Shown: piece by piece, positions 54,649 through 63,948 of the stretch | Position numbering within the stretch: the first letter of the stretch is position 1 | Layout of the letters: each line of letters starts with the position of its first letter | NCBI RefSeq assembly: GCF_009649685.1 | Contig: NZ_WJPK01000001.1 | Location: forward strand, 624,760 to 688,759 | Length of the DNA stretch: 64,000 nt | Reading direction: 5' to 3' | DNA from: Flavobacteriaceae bacterium EG-1 | GTDB taxonomy: Bacteria > Bacteroidota > Bacteroidia > Flavobacteriales > Flavobacteriaceae | The notes under the pieces: generated by a model | What the model was told of the DNA's origin: nothing | The model's input: only the letters and a program-made list of their open reading frames with translations | Database searches by the model: none | Made by a program: the position numbers and the translations under genes

Positions 54649-55269
54649 ATGGATAATCTAATTACCTTTTCAATTGCTGTTTTTACTGGCTTTTTTGCGA
54701 TAACGAACCCAATTTCTAACATGACGGTTTTTGTTTCGTTAACCCAAGGGGCAGATGACAAAACTAAAAATGATATAAATAAGAGATCGAATTTTATTGC
54801 TTTTATTATTGTCACGGTTTTTGTGCTACTGGGTAAGTATATTTTTGAATTATTTAATATTAGCATACCAGCATTTAAAATTACTGGAGGTATTTTGATT
54901 TTTTATATCGGTTTTGAGATGCTTCAATCAAAAAAATCTGATGTAAAGAATTTAAAAAATGTGCATATTGATGAAAATATAGCCGTTTCACCTTTGGCTA
55001 TTCCTATTCTAGCTGGGCCAGGTACAATTGTTACAGCAATGAATTTTGTATCAAATGCCGAACTTATACATATAATTTTAGTTATAGCTATATTTGGTTC
55101 AATGAGCTTAATTACCTTTTTTACATTTAAGTTAAGTGACCTAATAGTTAAAGTAGTTGGCCACAATGTAATTTCGGTTATTGGAAAAATAATGGGATTA
55201 ATAATTGCTATAATTGGTACAGGAATGATTATTACAGGTATTAAATTATGCTTTAATTTAATGCCATAA
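54649..55269 (+). CDS. MarC-family integral membrane protein
   Basis: A 206-residue inner-membrane protein with six hydrophobic helices. FFAITNPISNMTVFVSLTQG and PLAIPILAGPGTIVTAMNFV are the two hallmark repeats of MarC/UPF0056. Function is not known for most of the family; some members affect amino-acid export or antibiotic response, and a transporter role is likely. It has its own promoter and no operon partner. Confidence 0.92.
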   Translation: MDNLITFSIAVFTGFFAITNPISNMTVFVSLTQGADDKTKNDINKRSNFIAFIIVTVFVLLGKYIFELFNISIPAFKITGGILIFYIGFEMLQSKKSDVKNLKNVHIDENIAVSPLAIPILAGPGTIVTAMNFVSNAELIHIILVIAIFGSMSLITFFTFKLSDLIVKVVGHNVISVIGKIMGLIIAIIGTGMIITGIKLCFNLMP

Positions 55270-55345
55270 GACTGCCAAAGTTCAAAATAATTGGCCTACA
55301 GGTTAATTGTTTTTATCAATAGAGTTTTTAAAATAGAAGTTTAAC

Positions 55346-55942
55346 ATGAAAAAAGTACTAATTCTATTTTCACATCCAAAATTTGAAAAATCACGTGTTA
55401 ATAGTTCCTTAGTTCATCATATTAAGGATAAAAGTAATGTTACATTTCATGATCTCTATGAACAATACCCTGATTTTCATATTGACGTTGCCAAAGAGAA
55501 AGAACTTTTAAATCAACATGATATAATTATTTGGCACCACCCATTTTATTGGTATAGCTGTCCGCCATTGATGAAACAATGGATAGATATGGTTTTAGAA
55601 TTTAATTGGGCCTACGGACCAGAAGGGAAAGCTTTACACGATAAAATTTGTTTAAATGTAATAACTACAGGAGGTTCAAAAGCGGTTTATTGTTCTGAAG
55701 GTTATAATAGTTTTACTGTAAAACAATTTCTGAGACCTTTTGAACAAACAGCAATATTGTGTGGTATGGTTTATTTTCCTCCTTTTGCTGTTATGGGAAC
55801 ACATAATCTTTCCGATAAAGCACTCGATAACTATAAAATAAATTATGGGAAGTTAATTGACCTCCTTCAAAATAATCTTGCTCCTAATGATTTTAAAAAT
55901 CATTCCTTTTTAAATGAGATTCCACAACTAAAAACAATATAA
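55346..55942 (+). CDS. KefG/KefF-like NAD(P)H oxidoreductase (flavodoxin-like)
   Basis: A 198-residue flavodoxin-fold protein. ILFSHPKFEKSRVN is the FMN-phosphate site and IIWHHPFYWYSCPPLMKQWID with NWAYGPEGKAL is the pattern of the KefF/KefG ancillary subunits. These bind the cytoplasmic part of a Kef antiporter and can reduce quinones. The antiporter gene starts three bases after its stop, which supports this role over a free quinone reductase. Confidence 0.9.
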   Translation: MKKVLILFSHPKFEKSRVNSSLVHHIKDKSNVTFHDLYEQYPDFHIDVAKEKELLNQHDIIIWHHPFYWYSCPPLMKQWIDMVLEFNWAYGPEGKALHDKICLNVITTGGSKAVYCSEGYNSFTVKQFLRPFEQTAILCGMVYFPPFAVMGTHNLSDKALDNYKINYGKLIDLLQNNLAPNDFKNHSFLNEIPQLKTI

Positions 55943-55945
55943 ACT

Positions 55946-57826
55946 ATGACCGGAAGTATACTTTTTGAAGCCATAGTATTTTTAGCGGGTGCAATTATTT
56001 GTGTTTCTATTGCCAAACGAGTAGGTTTAAGTTCAGTTATTGGGTATTTACTTGCTGGTGTTTTAATAGGACCCTATGTATTAGGTTTTATAGGAGAAGA
56101 AGGCGAAGATATTCTTCATTTTGCTGAATTTGGTGTAGTGGTAATGCTATTTTTAATTGGATTAGAAATTGAGCCAAAGAATTTTTGGAACATGCGTAAA
56201 ACCATTGTTGGAATGGGCGGTATACAAGTTTCAGTAACTATTTTATTATCATATCTACTTTTTTCGCTTTTAGAATATGATTGGAAAGTTTCCTTAGTAA
56301 TTTCTATGGCGGTTGCATTATCATCTACTGCAATTGCTTTACAAACCATAAAAGAAAAAGGTTTAATGAATACCACTTTTGGTAATTCGTCTTTTTCAAT
56401 TTTATTATTTCAAGATATTATAGTCATTTTTATGCTTGGTGCTATACCATTACTGTCAAATTCAGATAATGAAGCAATAACAGAAAATACAAATGAAAAC
56501 ACCAATTTATTGGAAAGTTTACCAATGGGTTTTCAAACCTTAGCTATTATTTTATCAGTTGTTTTTATCATTATTGCCGGTAAGTACTTAATAGTACCTA
56601 TGTTACGCAAAGTTGCAAAAACGGGGGTACGAGAACTTTTAATTGCAGCAGCTCTACTCATTGTATTTTCCATTTCTTTTTTAATGGAATATGTGGGCTT
56701 AAGTCCTGCTTTAGGTGCTTTTTTGGGAGGAGTAGTATTATCAAATAGTGAATTTAAACATGAACTAGAAAGCACCTTAGAACCCTTTAAAAACTTACTA
56801 CTAGGCTTGTTTTTTATGGCAGTAGGAGCTTCAATTAATTTTATTGTAATTGCAAAAAATCCTTTAACTATAGGGGGTGTTTTATTGGCAATTATTGTTT
56901 TAAAAGGATTAGCCTTATTTATAACTGCACAAATTTTCAAATTAAAAATAGACCAAAAACTACTATTGACTTTCAGCTTAGCACAAATAGGTGAATTTGC
57001 TTTTGTATTATTATCCTTTGCGTTCGGTTTAAATATTTTAGAACAAGAACAAATGGATATGATGTTGGTTATTACTGCTTTGTCCATGTCATTAACTCCA
57101 ATTTTAAGTATGATAAATGAGCGAATAATTTTACCTAAAATTGGCACAAAGGAATCTATAAAACGTCCTATGGACCATATAGCTAAGTCACAAAAGATAA
57201 TATTGGTAGGTTTTGGACATTTTGGAAGTACCATAGGTCGTTTTTTGCGTTCTCATGGAGTAGAAGCAACTATTTTAGATCATGATTCTAACAGGGTTGA
57301 TTTTCTTAGAAAAATGGGTTTTGAAGTTTATTATGGTGATGCTACACGGATTGACTTATTAGAATCTGCTGGAATTGCTGATGCAAAAATAATAATTTGT
57401 GCTACCAATAAAATATCCGTTTCTAGAGCAATAAGTAAAATTGTTAAAGACCATTATCCTCATGTAGAACTTATGATACGCACTAAAAATAGATATGATG
57501 CTTATGAGTTACTAAATATGGGTAATGAAAATATTTATCGTGAATCACTAGAAACCTCATTGGTTTTAGCGAAAGACGTACTAAGTAAAATGGGATTTCG
57601 AAAATATACATTAAATAGGCAAGTACAGAATTTTCTGAAATATGATGCAGATAGCCTTAGAAGATTGGCCAAAGAACCTAAAAGTGAAGACGAGTATATA
57701 TTTAAAGCTAGAAAAGAATTGGAACAGCAAGAAAAATTCTTAATGGAAGACTTTAAACGAGGCATTGTAGATTTTGATAATCATTGGGATAGCGAACATA
57801 TTCGTAAAGCTTTAAATAAAACTTAA
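55946..57826 (+). CDS. KefB/KefC-type cation:proton antiporter (CPA2 family)
   Basis: A 626-residue transporter with twelve or so membrane helices (about 1-385) and a cytoplasmic TrkA-N/RCK domain (about 410-540) opening ILVGFGHFGSTIGRFL, with the acidic LDHDSNRVDF nucleotide position. The helix with AQIGEFAFVLLSF has the ion-site residues of CPA2. It exchanges K+ for H+ and in E. coli protects against electrophiles. The C-terminal 80 residues are charged and helical. It forms an operon with the KefG-like gene. Confidence 0.93.
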   Translation: MTGSILFEAIVFLAGAIICVSIAKRVGLSSVIGYLLAGVLIGPYVLGFIGEEGEDILHFAEFGVVVMLFLIGLEIEPKNFWNMRKTIVGMGGIQVSVTILLSYLLFSLLEYDWKVSLVISMAVALSSTAIALQTIKEKGLMNTTFGNSSFSILLFQDIIVIFMLGAIPLLSNSDNEAITENTNENTNLLESLPMGFQTLAIILSVVFIIIAGKYLIVPMLRKVAKTGVRELLIAAALLIVFSISFLMEYVGLSPALGAFLGGVVLSNSEFKHELESTLEPFKNLLLGLFFMAVGASINFIVIAKNPLTIGGVLLAIIVLKGLALFITAQIFKLKIDQKLLLTFSLAQIGEFAFVLLSFAFGLNILEQEQMDMMLVITALSMSLTPILSMINERIILPKIGTKESIKRPMDHIAKSQKIILVGFGHFGSTIGRFLRSHGVEATILDHDSNRVDFLRKMGFEVYYGDATRIDLLESAGIADAKIIICATNKISVSRAISKIVKDHYPHVELMIRTKNRYDAYELLNMGNENIYRESLETSLVLAKDVLSKMGFRKYTLNRQVQNFLKYDADSLRRLAKEPKSEDEYIFKARKELEQQEKFLMEDFKRGIVDFDNHWDSEHIRKALNKT

Positions 57827-57867
57827 TTCAATCTACAGGTGCATTACAATTTATACAACTGCTAATT

Positions 57868-58172
57868 TTATGATTGTTTTTGGCAATTAGCAAAAGCACA
57901 CTTATCATCTTCACACGTACATTTTCCATCTTGTTAAGAAGTACAACAGGTAGCTAGATTATTAGATATTAGTGTTAAATCCACTTTACAACAGCACATT
58001 TACCTTGGCTTTCATACGTTTTACTATCTTCACAATCCTTTGGGCATAGGTAAGAAAAATAGGTTTAGTATGAATTTCTTAATTAATAATATCTTTTTTC
58101 TCTTTACATCCAATAAAAAGAGTTGCAGCATTAAAAAACTTTATTCCGTAAGCAATTTGATTTAAATTTCAT
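57868..58172 (-). pseudogene. Decayed lipoprotein gene with heavy-metal-binding-type motif
   Basis: On the minus strand, pieces in different frames give a lipoprotein-like start (MKFKSNCLRNKVF, then ATLFIGCKEKKDIIN), then YLCPKDCEDSKTYESQGKCA, then a Cys-rich end (TCCTS, stop, QDGKCTCEDDKCAFANCQKQ). The middle part resembles the CPxxC...GKCPxC heavy-metal-binding domain; adding one T near 57978 would restore an AVCKVDL continuation. At least two frameshifts and stops prevent a full product. The end resembles a small metallothionein-like domain. Confidence 0.5.
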
Positions 58173-58239
58173 GTTTAATATAAATTACCAAACTACTCAA
58201 TTTAAGAACATTTCATTTTCACTATTAATCATAAAAAGA

Positions 58240-59178
58240 TTAAAGATCAAGTTGCATCCACATAGGCCTATGGTCTGATATATAGTAACGTAGATATTTT
58301 TTAAAATCCGAAATTGAATTTTGCCAAAGTTCAGGAAATATAACTTCGTCAAAATCAAATACACCATGCGTAACTATTTTAGATTTTATTGAAGGTAAAA
58401 AAGCAATTTGATCATACATACTATCATTAGAAATATTAGAATAAACTTTTGTAGAATGCTCAGGAAGCTTTAGTCCTCTTTTAATTAGTGCTTCATAAAC
58501 AAGATCACCTTTTTCAATCATTGTTATATTAAAATCACCCAAAGCAATTAAATTTTTTGAAAATGCATTTTTCGAACCATTTCTTAAATCAGCATAACGT
58601 CCAACTGCGTAAGCTTCTAAGGCCCTTCGTTCCATATCTGATTGCGATTTTCCTCCTGAAAAAGAATGTATTGTAATCAAAATAAACGTTTCATTTTTCC
58701 ACTGAAAAGAGCACAAATATGGATTTCTATCAAAGCCAGTAAATTTGGAAGTTACCCCTTTTAATTTTATATAAGCATGATCTTTAGGTGGCACAGAAAT
58801 TTCTCCAACAAGTTCTAACTGATTAATTAAATCACTGTCATATACAAAGGCAGAACGTTCGTTATTACCACCTTTATCCGAAAAAACTAAATTGTATTTA
58901 GATGGCAAAAATGATTCTATTGCCCTTAGTCCAGCAAGGTTATCATTCACTTCTTGAATTGCAATGACATCAAACCAATTAAGAATTTCGGCAAGAATTT
59001 CATAATGGTCCTCCATACAAATTTGGAGCCCTAAATTTGCAATGTTCCAAGAGCCAATTAATAATTTATTATTTTATTTATCAGGTATATGTCGTGTTAG
59101 TTTATGAGCCCTTAAACGTTGTATTTCAGTCGTCACATTGAATGGATGCACAAAATTCGGTTTTTCATAGGCGGGCAT
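58240..59178 (-). pseudogene. Endonuclease/exonuclease/phosphatase gene interrupted by an in-frame stop
   Basis: From ATG 59178 the minus strand reads MPAYEKPNFVHPFNVTTEIQ up to PDK, then a TAA at 59076-59074, and then continues in the same frame NNKLLIGSWNIANLGLQ into 258 further residues. SWNIAN is the first conserved EEP motif (with the catalytic Asn), and DVIAIQEVND, LIALGDFNITM and YISDHRPMW supply the Glu, Asp-Asn and Asp-His of the nuclease site. There is no ATG, GTG or TTG between the stop and the SWNIAN motif. The later ATG at 59016 would make a protein without that motif, so no active enzyme is expected unless the stop is read through. Confidence 0.75.
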
Positions 59179-59438
59179 AGTATTAAATTTTAGGATTTAC
59201 TTTAACAAGTTACCATCAAACATACTTTATTTTGCAACTTTTGTACATTTTGTAGTTTGGAATGTATAAATGGGAATAAGAAGTTATTAAAATAGCAAAG
59301 TTTTTATGAGTTTGTCAATTTTCATGCACCTATCTTTGTCGAAACTTTTTTTAAAACAGTTGTTTTTAAATGGTTTAAGATTATGTGTAAATACAAATGA
59401 TAATACGATTACACACATCCAAAAAGTAAGTAATTCTC
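59179..59438. other. Divergent upstream region between the nuclease relic and the helicase gene
   Basis: About 260 bases between divergent genes. It contains the plus-strand promoter at 59311-59338 and a 100-base leader for the helicase; nothing else was recognised. Confidence 0.4.
59311..59338 (+). promoter_or_regulatory. Promoter of the DEAD-box helicase gene
   Basis: TTTG (59311-59314) and an exact TAnnTTTG box TATCTTTG (59331-59338) are 16 bases apart, one less than usual. The leader before the ATG at 59439 is about 95 bases, long enough for cold-type post-transcriptional control, which is common for DEAD-box helicases. Confidence 0.55.
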
Positions 59439-60752
59439 ATGGCTAATTATATTCGTAATCAACAAGATATACTCAAGAAGCTTAAAATATCTGCATTGAA
59501 TCCTATGCAAAAAGAAGCTCTTGAAATAATAGAAAAAACTGCTAATACAGTGTTGCTTTCACCCACAGGCACTGGTAAGACCCTAGCTTTTCTTCTACCT
59601 TTAATTGCTTCTTTAAAAACGAATGTTACTGATATTCAGGCGTTAATTCTTGTTCCATCTAGAGAGCTTGCCATTCAAATTGAACAAGTCGTTCGCACAA
59701 TGGGTTCTGGTTTTAAAGTAAATGCAGTTTATGGAGGCCGACCTATTTCCAAGGATAAAATAGAATTAAAACATACACCCGCTATATTAATTGGTACTCC
59801 AGGTAGAATAGTTGATCATTTTAGTAGTGAACGTTATTCTAAAATGAGTATCAAAACTTTAGTTTTAGATGAGTTTGATAAATCATTAGAAACTGGTTTT
59901 GAAGTTGAAATGAGTGAAATTATTAATCAATTACCAAATCTTAAAAAACGTATTTTAACCTCTGCAACACAAGGCGTTAAGATTCCAGCTTTTGTTCGAT
60001 TATCGAATCCTTCAATTATCAATTATCTTGACACCAAAAAGGAGAGTCGATTAACTATTAAAACTGTTCATGCTTCAGACAACGACAAATTAAATACGCT
60101 AGTAGAATTATTACAGCACATTGGGAATCAACCAGGTATTATATTTTGCAATTATAGAGATAGTATTGAACGAGTAAGCCTGTATTTAGATAAAAATCGT
60201 ATTAATCACACCTGTTTTTCTGGAGGAATGGAACAACGCGACAGAGAACGTTCTTTAATAAAATTTAGAAATGGTAGTTGTCAGGTATTAATTGCAACAG
60301 ATTTGGCAGCCCGAGGCATAGATATCCCTGAGATGAAGTTTATCATTCATTATGAACTTCCAAGAGCAATAGAAGAATTTACGCATAGAAATGGACGTAC
60401 GGCACGTGTGAATGAAAAAGGTACCGCATACGTATTAAAAGGAAAAAGTGAACGATTGCCAGAATTCATTAAAAAAGATACACCAGCAGATATTGCTGAA
60501 AAGAAAGAAAGTACAAAAATAGTATGGCAAACTTTGTTTGTCTCTGGTGGAAGAAAAGACAAAATATCCAAAGGAGATATTGCCGGTCTTTTCTTTAAAG
60601 AAGGCGGTATAAATAAAGACCAATTAGGAATTATTGAATTAAAACAAGATTGTGCGTTTGTTGCTGTTCAACAGAATATGGCAAACGAAATGGTTGAAAA
60701 ATTGAATAATTCGAGATTAAAAAAGAAAAAAGTACGTATCACTTTACTTTAA
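59439..60752 (+). CDS. DEAD-box RNA helicase with DbpA-type RNA-binding domain
   Basis: A 437-residue helicase: Q-motif (LNPMQKEAL), motif I SPTGTGKT, motif Ia PSRELAIQI, a DEFD variant of DEAD in LVLDEFDKS, motif III SAT, and VLIATDLAARGIDIPE plus HRNGRTAR in the second RecA domain. The C-terminal 75 residues (WQTLFVSGGRKDKISKGDIA to KKVRITLL) match the DbpA RNA-binding domain, which in E. coli docks on 23S rRNA. A role in ribosome assembly is likely. The zinc-ribbon SDR gene begins 41 bases downstream. Confidence 0.92.
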   Translation: MANYIRNQQDILKKLKISALNPMQKEALEIIEKTANTVLLSPTGTGKTLAFLLPLIASLKTNVTDIQALILVPSRELAIQIEQVVRTMGSGFKVNAVYGGRPISKDKIELKHTPAILIGTPGRIVDHFSSERYSKMSIKTLVLDEFDKSLETGFEVEMSEIINQLPNLKKRILTSATQGVKIPAFVRLSNPSIINYLDTKKESRLTIKTVHASDNDKLNTLVELLQHIGNQPGIIFCNYRDSIERVSLYLDKNRINHTCFSGGMEQRDRERSLIKFRNGSCQVLIATDLAARGIDIPEMKFIIHYELPRAIEEFTHRNGRTARVNEKGTAYVLKGKSERLPEFIKKDTPADIAEKKESTKIVWQTLFVSGGRKDKISKGDIAGLFFKEGGINKDQLGIIELKQDCAFVAVQQNMANEMVEKLNNSRLKKKKVRITLL

Positions 60753-60793
60753 AAAAGTAATTTAACGATGAGTTATAGATAAAATTAGGCTGA

Positions 60794-62344
60794 ATGAAGA
60801 GTACAGAGACGAATACTGAAATTGAAGTTTCCTTAGAAGAAGTTGAAAAATGCATTAATGTTTTAGAACGTTTAGTAGCTAATACTAATCAAATATTTGA
60901 GATTCCAAAAGAAAAAAGAACAGCCTTAATAAAAGCATCGGGACAACTTTCTAGACCCAATAGAGATGAATTTTCTAGGAGGAAAAAGGATGCTAAAAAA
61001 GCTGCGAAGCGAAAACAAGCGGCAAAAGATAGAAATGCACGTAATCAAACTGGTATTCGTTATGCTCGTGAAGCATCTGTATTTGTAGCACCTAAATTAC
61101 TTGCAGCATCAGAATTGTCGAATAAGGAAACACCAGAATTAGAATCGCCAAGAGATTGTTACGTTTGTAAAGCTAAGTTTACAAAGCTGCATCATTTTTA
61201 TGATACAATGTGCACAGAATGCGGAGATTTAAATTATGCGAAACGTTTTCAGACCGCAGATGTAAAAGGACAAGTAGCCGTAATTACGGGGTCTCGTTTA
61301 AAAATAGGCTATCATATAACATTAATGTTATTGCGTGGAGGTGCCACGGTAATTGCTACGACTAGATTTCCAGTAGATTCGGCCTTACGATTTTCAAAAG
61401 AAGCTGATTTTACGGAATGGGGACATCGATTAAAAATACATGGTCTTGATTTACGACATATACCCAGTGTTGAAATATTTTGCAATTATATAGAACAGAA
61501 TTATGAGAAACTGGATATTTTAATAAATAATGCCGCGCAAACCGTGCGGAGACCAGCAGGATTTTATTCGCATTTAATGCATATTGAAGAACGACCAATT
61601 GATAGCCTTCCAAAATATGCAAGAGATTTACTTGCGGATCATCAAAGTTGCCTTGAAGAATTAAGCGAGTTAACTTTCTCGGCTTCCTCAAATAAAAACA
61701 TGCCAGTTTCTTGGCATGGTCCCGAACCAGGAATTGGATTGCGTTCATCTGCTAAGTTATCTCAAATCCCTTATAGTTTTGATGCTAGTTTGGCCACTCC
61801 AGAGGTCTTTCCCGAAGGAGAACTTGATGCTGATTTACAGCAAGTAGATTTGCGAAAAACTAACAGTTGGCGCTTAAAGTTAGGTGCAATAGAAACCACT
61901 GAAATGGTTGAAGTACAATTGGTGAATTCAGTAGCGCCATTTGTTTTATGTAACCGTTTGTCAGAATTAATGAAAAAGGAAAATACTGGTCAAAAACACA
62001 TTATTAACGTTACAGCAATGGAAGGCAAATTCCATCGTTTCTTTAAAGAATCCAGACATCCACATACGAATATGGCTAAAGCAGCTTTAAATATGCTTAC
62101 ACATACAGCCTCTGGTGATTTGGCAAAATATGGAATTTATATGAATGCCGTAGATACTGGGTGGGTAACCGATGAAGACCCAGCTGAATTAGCAAAAAAG
62201 AAGCAAGAAGTACACGATTTTCAACCACCATTAGATATTGTTGATGGTGCAGCTAGGGTAGTGGACCCCCTATTTGATGGAATCAATACTGGAAAACACT
62301 GGTGTGGAAAATTTTTAAAAGACTATTTTCCAATTACTTGGTAA
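60794..62344 (+). CDS. SDR-family oxidoreductase with N-terminal zinc ribbon
   Basis: A 516-residue protein. The first 120 residues are helical and very basic ([20 protein letters not shown]), then a zinc ribbon CYVC...MCTEC (Cys122, 125, 140, 143), then an SDR domain with [12 protein letters not shown] as cofactor site and [12 protein letters not shown]. The usual YxxxK motif appears late in sequence as a divergent [12 protein letters not shown], so the Tyr is not obvious. This architecture occurs in scattered bacteria and plants. The basic stretch suggests RNA or ribosome binding, in line with the upstream helicase, but this is inference. Confidence 0.78.
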   Translation: MKSTETNTEIEVSLEEVEKCINVLERLVANTNQIFEIPKEKRTALIKASGQLSRPNRDEFSRRKKDAKKAAKRKQAAKDRNARNQTGIRYAREASVFVAPKLLAASELSNKETPELESPRDCYVCKAKFTKLHHFYDTMCTECGDLNYAKRFQTADVKGQVAVITGSRLKIGYHITLMLLRGGATVIATTRFPVDSALRFSKEADFTEWGHRLKIHGLDLRHIPSVEIFCNYIEQNYEKLDILINNAAQTVRRPAGFYSHLMHIEERPIDSLPKYARDLLADHQSCLEELSELTFSASSNKNMPVSWHGPEPGIGLRSSAKLSQIPYSFDASLATPEVFPEGELDADLQQVDLRKTNSWRLKLGAIETTEMVEVQLVNSVAPFVLCNRLSELMKKENTGQKHIINVTAMEGKFHRFFKESRHPHTNMAKAALNMLTHTASGDLAKYGIYMNAVDTGWVTDEDPAELAKKKQEVHDFQPPLDIVDGAARVVDPLFDGINTGKHWCGKFLKDYFPITW

Positions 62345-62356
62345 AATAAATTAGCA

Positions 62357-62968
62357 TTAATTCTGAACAATTTTAGAATGTTCCATAAAATGATTTTCTA
62401 ATCGCTTTAATTGTGGGTGCATTTTTTCGGCATAAATAACAAACTGGCATTTTTTAATACTAGCCGTAATTGAAATTATGCTAGCATTTTCACTTTTTAC
62501 AGCTAAAAATTCGGCATCATCAATATTACAAATTTTTAATGCTGATATACTTACGCCATTACTTAAAAAGAGTTTATTTAAGGTTTTCGGAGTAGTAATA
62601 AGTATATCAATTCCCATATATATTTCCGACTTTTGAATGTCGATATGCAATTGTTCATAACTAGCATATACTCGCAGTGAACTATACTTAGTATATTTTA
62701 AGAAGGCATTATATAATTCTAGAACTTTTTCCTTATTCTGGACTATAATAACAGCACGAGGAGCGTTACCAGCAGCTTCACATTTTAATTTTTGTAATGT
62801 TGTTAATATGAGCATTGTGGTTTTTCCACTTTCTTTTGGGGAGATACAAAACAAATTAGCTCCACTTTTAATTATTGGAATGCAACTATTTTGAAGCATA
62901 GTTGGCGTTTCTATAGCAAGCCTTTCTAAGGTTTCATTTATAAATGGATGCAATTTTTTAAACACCAT
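62357..62968 (-). CDS. Single-domain DEAD-box helicase-like protein
   Basis: A 203-residue protein that covers only the first RecA domain. The Q-motif region TPTMLQNSCIPIIKSGANLF leads into SPKESGKTT (motif I variant), TTPKTLNKLF (Ib-like) and ICNIDDAEFL in place of DEAD. The second domain with motifs IV-VI is absent, and the protein ends at VQN, 12 bases before the convergent SDR stop. Helicase activity is unlikely. It may be a truncated gene or a stand-alone regulator of helicases. Confidence 0.7.
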   Translation of the reverse strand: MVFKKLHPFINETLERLAIETPTMLQNSCIPIIKSGANLFCISPKESGKTTMLILTTLQKLKCEAAGNAPRAVIIVQNKEKVLELYNAFLKYTKYSSLRVYASYEQLHIDIQKSEIYMGIDILITTPKTLNKLFLSNGVSISALKICNIDDAEFLAVKSENASIISITASIKKCQFVIYAEKMHPQLKRLENHFMEHSKIVQN

Positions 62969-63048
62969 AACTTCTTTATTTTTTAATTACACGTTAACAC
63001 TCAAAGATAAAGTCATATAAACAATCATTGATAAAAGCAATAAATGAA

Positions 63049-63948
63049 CTATGAATACAGAATTAAAAATACTCCTAACATTATTCCTGCCAACGGTATC
63101 AATTTTTTCCGCTTATTTTTTTCTTTAAATAATAGACCACCAACGACAACCGCAATAATTATCTGACTTCGCTTAATGGCTGAAAGCAACATAATTAAAG
63201 CATCTGGATCCTGTAATGCTTTAAAATAAAAATAATCAGCAATTACTAATAATATACCAACTAAGGGCATTGTCCAACGCCATTTAAAAGCTTTTCGTTT
63301 ATCTTTATAAGGAAACCATATTAATGCCAGAATTACTAATAATATAAGCATTGTATAAAAAGAAAACCAGAATTGTAATGTTTGTGGATTTAGGTCTATA
63401 GTCTGAATTAAAAATTTATCATACAAACCACTGGACGCACCCAAAAAAGTAGCTCCAATTATTGCGAATATCCATTTATTTTTGCTGAAATTAATCCCTT
63501 CTTTTTTACCTATTTTAGAATAGAGCATAACTGAAAAAATGATTAGGAAAAATCCAATCCATTGCCAAAAGTTAGGTTTCTCTTCATAAATTGTTATAGC
63601 TCCAATAAATGTAAAAAACGGACCAGCAGAGCGAATAGGTGTTACAATTGTAATTGGCAAATGTTTTAACGCTTGATAAGCTAAAACCCACGAAGCAGCC
63701 ATTATAGATGACTTTATAAAGATATATCCATGAGTTCTTATAGGAATATCAGTTATATACAAGTGAATCTTACTCATAAACTCAGGGTAAAAAACAGATC
63801 CAATATAAAAAGGTAGGAGCAATAAAAATCCAGAAGAAATAGTACCCAAAAGAACAGGAAAAACTTCATTACCTTGTACGGCATGTTTTTTACATAAGTT
63901 ATGTAAACCTAAAAATAAAGCTGCTAAAAGTCCAAGATACATCCACAT
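63049..63948 (-). CDS. EamA-family (DMT) transporter
   Basis: A 299-residue inner-membrane protein with about ten hydrophobic helices in two EamA repeats; ILAYQALKHLPITIVTPIRS-like (WVLAYQALKHLPITIVTPIR) and FKALQDPDALIMLLSAIKRS are the conserved helix-end segments, with GGLLFKEKNKRKKLIPLAGI at the C-terminal repeat. Substrate unknown. It differs in sequence from the EamA protein at 16.9 kb. The short upstream region inside the window has a TATCTTCG box. Confidence 0.88.
   Translation of the reverse strand: MWMYLGLLAALFLGLHNLCKKHAVQGNEVFPVLLGTISSGFLLLLPFYIGSVFYPEFMSKIHLYITDIPIRTHGYIFIKSSIMAASWVLAYQALKHLPITIVTPIRSAGPFFTFIGAITIYEEKPNFWQWIGFFLIIFSVMLYSKIGKKEGINFSKNKWIFAIIGATFLGASSGLYDKFLIQTIDLNPQTLQFWFSFYTMLILLVILALIWFPYKDKRKAFKWRWTMPLVGILLVIADYFYFKALQDPDALIMLLSAIKRSQIIIAVVVGGLLFKEKNKRKKLIPLAGIMLGVFLILYS

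Noticed and set aside
56533-57234. Long open frame (233 codons) on the minus strand
   Set aside because: It is exactly antisense to the conserved membrane part of the KefC-like gene, and its composition (many Lys, Ile, Asn) reflects the complementary codons.
58240-59016. Intact EEP nuclease starting at ATG 59016
   Set aside because: This start would omit the SWNIAN motif that lies in frame upstream, so the gene is better described as interrupted.
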